Below are positions 63,280 through 64,000 of a DNA stretch of 64,000 nucleotides, piece by piece. The translations under genes and the position numbers were made by a program. This stretch comes from Chryseobacterium aahli. GTDB taxonomy: Bacteria > Bacteroidota > Bacteroidia > Flavobacteriales > Weeksellaceae. Position 1 is the first letter of the stretch. Each line of letters opens with the position of its first letter. The notes beneath the pieces were generated by a model. It saw nothing but the letters and a program-made list of their open reading frames with translations, was not told the origin of the DNA and ran no database searches. The stretch is taken from NCBI RefSeq assembly GCF_022699665.1, contig NZ_JALDNB010000002.1, positions 310,001-374,000 of the forward strand, read 5' to 3'.

Positions 63280-63528
63280 ATGAAGTTGCCAATTATCAGA
63301 CAATTTTATCAAAACCAAACTCCTGAAAATCTTGAAAAAACTTTAGAAGTTTTGGAAAGTTTTAGCGAATTCAGAGGAACTAGCGAAGAAGATTTGAATG
63401 TTGCCGGAGAATTGATTACCAATATCTGCGGAGCTTTAGAAGTTCACGCCAACGTACAAAACGGAATGAGCGAGAAAGATGCTTTAAATTCTTTTGCTCA
63501 AAAGGTTTTAGGTTCTATTGATAAATAA
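63280..63528 (+). CDS. DUF6952 family small protein
   Basis: 82 aa, mostly helical (MKLPIIRQFYQNQTPENLEK, NVAGELITNICGALEVHANV, SEKDALNSFAQKVLGSI). This protein regularly follows the thioredoxin/peroxiredoxin pair in Flavobacteria, but its function is not known. The 2-bp spacing makes translation coupling with thioredoxin likely. Confidence 0.8.
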   Translation: MKLPIIRQFYQNQTPENLEKTLEVLESFSEFRGTSEEDLNVAGELITNICGALEVHANVQNGMSEKDALNSFAQKVLGSIDK

Positions 63529-63559
63529 ATTTGAAACATTCTTGTTTAAACTAAAAACA

Positions 63560-63590
63560 AAAATCCCGATGAAATAACATCAGGATTTTT
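63560..63590 (+). terminator. intrinsic terminator after DUF6952
   Basis: Imperfect stem AAAATCC-C-GATG / CATC-A-GGATTTT with an AAATAA loop and a final T-run, 31 bp after the stop codon. Confidence 0.75.
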
Positions 63591-63647
63591 TTGGTTTAAG
63601 TGTTTTGAAAAATTTAAAATTCAAAACGTATAATTTATAACTTTTAA

Positions 63648-64000
63648 TTAGCTTCTTCTGCTCATCAAAATTCTCAAGATATACCAGAATAACAACATGA
63701 TTGAAGCAAAAAGTTGTAAAGAAGCTCCAACATATTGATTGGTCGCGTAAGAATCTTTAAGTTTACTGGTTTGATACAAAATTGTAACCGAAGCCAAAAT
63801 CACCATTCCTACAGAAAACCAAAGTCCGAGATCAAAACCGAAGATCATTCCGGCAACGATTAATCCAAGAGCAATAAAACCTCCGATTGTGATGATATTT
63901 CTTAGGAATGAGAAATCTCTTTTAGAAGTAAATGCTACTGCAGAAATCCCGGCAAACATTGCTATCGTTAATGTTGCTGCCTGAAAAATCACTTGTCCGC
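63648..64000 (-). CDS. Bax inhibitor-1 family protein, C-terminal part (runs off window)
   Basis: The frame is open to the window edge (117 codons; GQVIFQAATLTIAMFAGIS at the start of what is visible). It has four hydrophobic helices, with RDFSFLRNIITIGG between and QLFASIMLLFWYILRILMS at the end, matching the last part of the YccA/Bax inhibitor-1 family. It is an inner-membrane protein. The N-terminal half is outside the window. Confidence 0.85.
   Translation of the reverse strand, partial: GQVIFQAATLTIAMFAGISAVAFTSKRDFSFLRNIITIGGFIALGLIVAGMIFGFDLGLWFSVGMVILASVTILYQTSKLKDSYATNQYVGASLQLFASIMLLFWYILRILMSRRS

Noticed and set aside
1..64000. tRNA, rRNA, CRISPR array, replication origin
   Set aside because: No cloverleaf, conserved rRNA segments, regularly spaced repeats or dnaA-box cluster were recognised by reading.

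Overview
The window looks like chromosomal DNA of a low-GC Flavobacteriia member, most likely Chryseobacterium or a close Weeksellaceae relative. The grounds are A+T-rich DNA, Bacteroidota-type promoters (-7 element TAnnTTTG), a metalloprotease with a type IX secretion (T9SS) sorting tail, a B-type succinate dehydrogenase, many DUF families typical of Flavobacteria (DUF2911, DUF3570, DUF4266, DUF6629, DUF922), and a bacteriocin-like peptide with a leader of the MKNLKxLSRKELKNIKG type. I saw no rRNA, tRNA or CRISPR array. Family assignments rest on motifs read by eye, not on searches.

Layout. (1) 0-7.0 kb, minus strand: a stress set consisting of a partial P-type cation ATPase, a tandem universal stress protein, a cupin and a decayed cupin, an AraC regulator, DUF6629, SHOCT, Dps, a secreted PepSY-like protein, an SDR oxidoreductase and a triple-BON protein. 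(2) 8.4-14.7 kb, minus strand: a tightly packed run of thioredoxin, ApbE flavin transferase, DUF4266 lipoprotein ending GGGCGCN, DUF3570 outer-membrane protein, PAP2 phosphatase, VIT1/CCC1 transporter, DUF2231-like protein and bestrophin. It is a good candidate for an undescribed envelope redox/metal module. (3) 14.9-18.4 kb, plus strand: a 43-aa Lys-rich peptide, a GH130 enzyme and a two-domain GT4 glycosyltransferase. (4) 18.5-24.2 kb: DUF1275, a methyltransferase coupled to an H-protein paralogue that has lost its lipoyl lysine, a broken gcvT, an intact gcvH, pckA, and a divergent Crp/Fnr regulator with a perfect FNR-type box between it and pckA. (5) 25.2-31.5 kb, minus strand: DUF2911, Na+/solute symporter, a 34-aa membrane peptide, PIG-L deacetylase and an esterase.

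(6) 31.7-38.4 kb, minus strand: an accessory island of small lipoproteins and membrane proteins with an SMI1/KNR4 protein, an S41 peptidase and a twice-frameshifted lipoprotein gene. It resembles an immunity-type or lineage-specific island, but no toxin is visible. (7) 39.1-42.6 kb, plus strand: an ECF sigma factor, a putative membrane partner and a secreted M4 metalloprotease. The sigma gene and the protease gene carry near-identical promoters (GTAACATTT-N11-ATACTAACTGT), which points to an autoregulated regulon. (8) 42.7-44.1 kb: decayed, gene-poor DNA. (9) 44.1-50.1 kb, plus strand: porin, DASS dicarboxylate transporter and succinate dehydrogenase/fumarate reductase CAB, a likely C4-dicarboxylate uptake and oxidation unit. 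(10) 50.1-54.0 kb: AT-rich accessory DNA with a 19-bp perfect palindrome, a tail-fibre-like secreted protein and an IS200-type transposase remnant.

(11) 54.0-64 kb: a Nudix-fold regulator, glutaryl-CoA dehydrogenase, a large PD-(D/E)XK nuclease (AddB-like), DUF922, a lipoprotein, rsmG, an aspartate-type aminotransferase, a bacteriocin-like peptide, 2-Cys peroxiredoxin, thioredoxin, DUF6952 and a partial Bax-inhibitor-1 protein. This last part reads as ordinary core genome.
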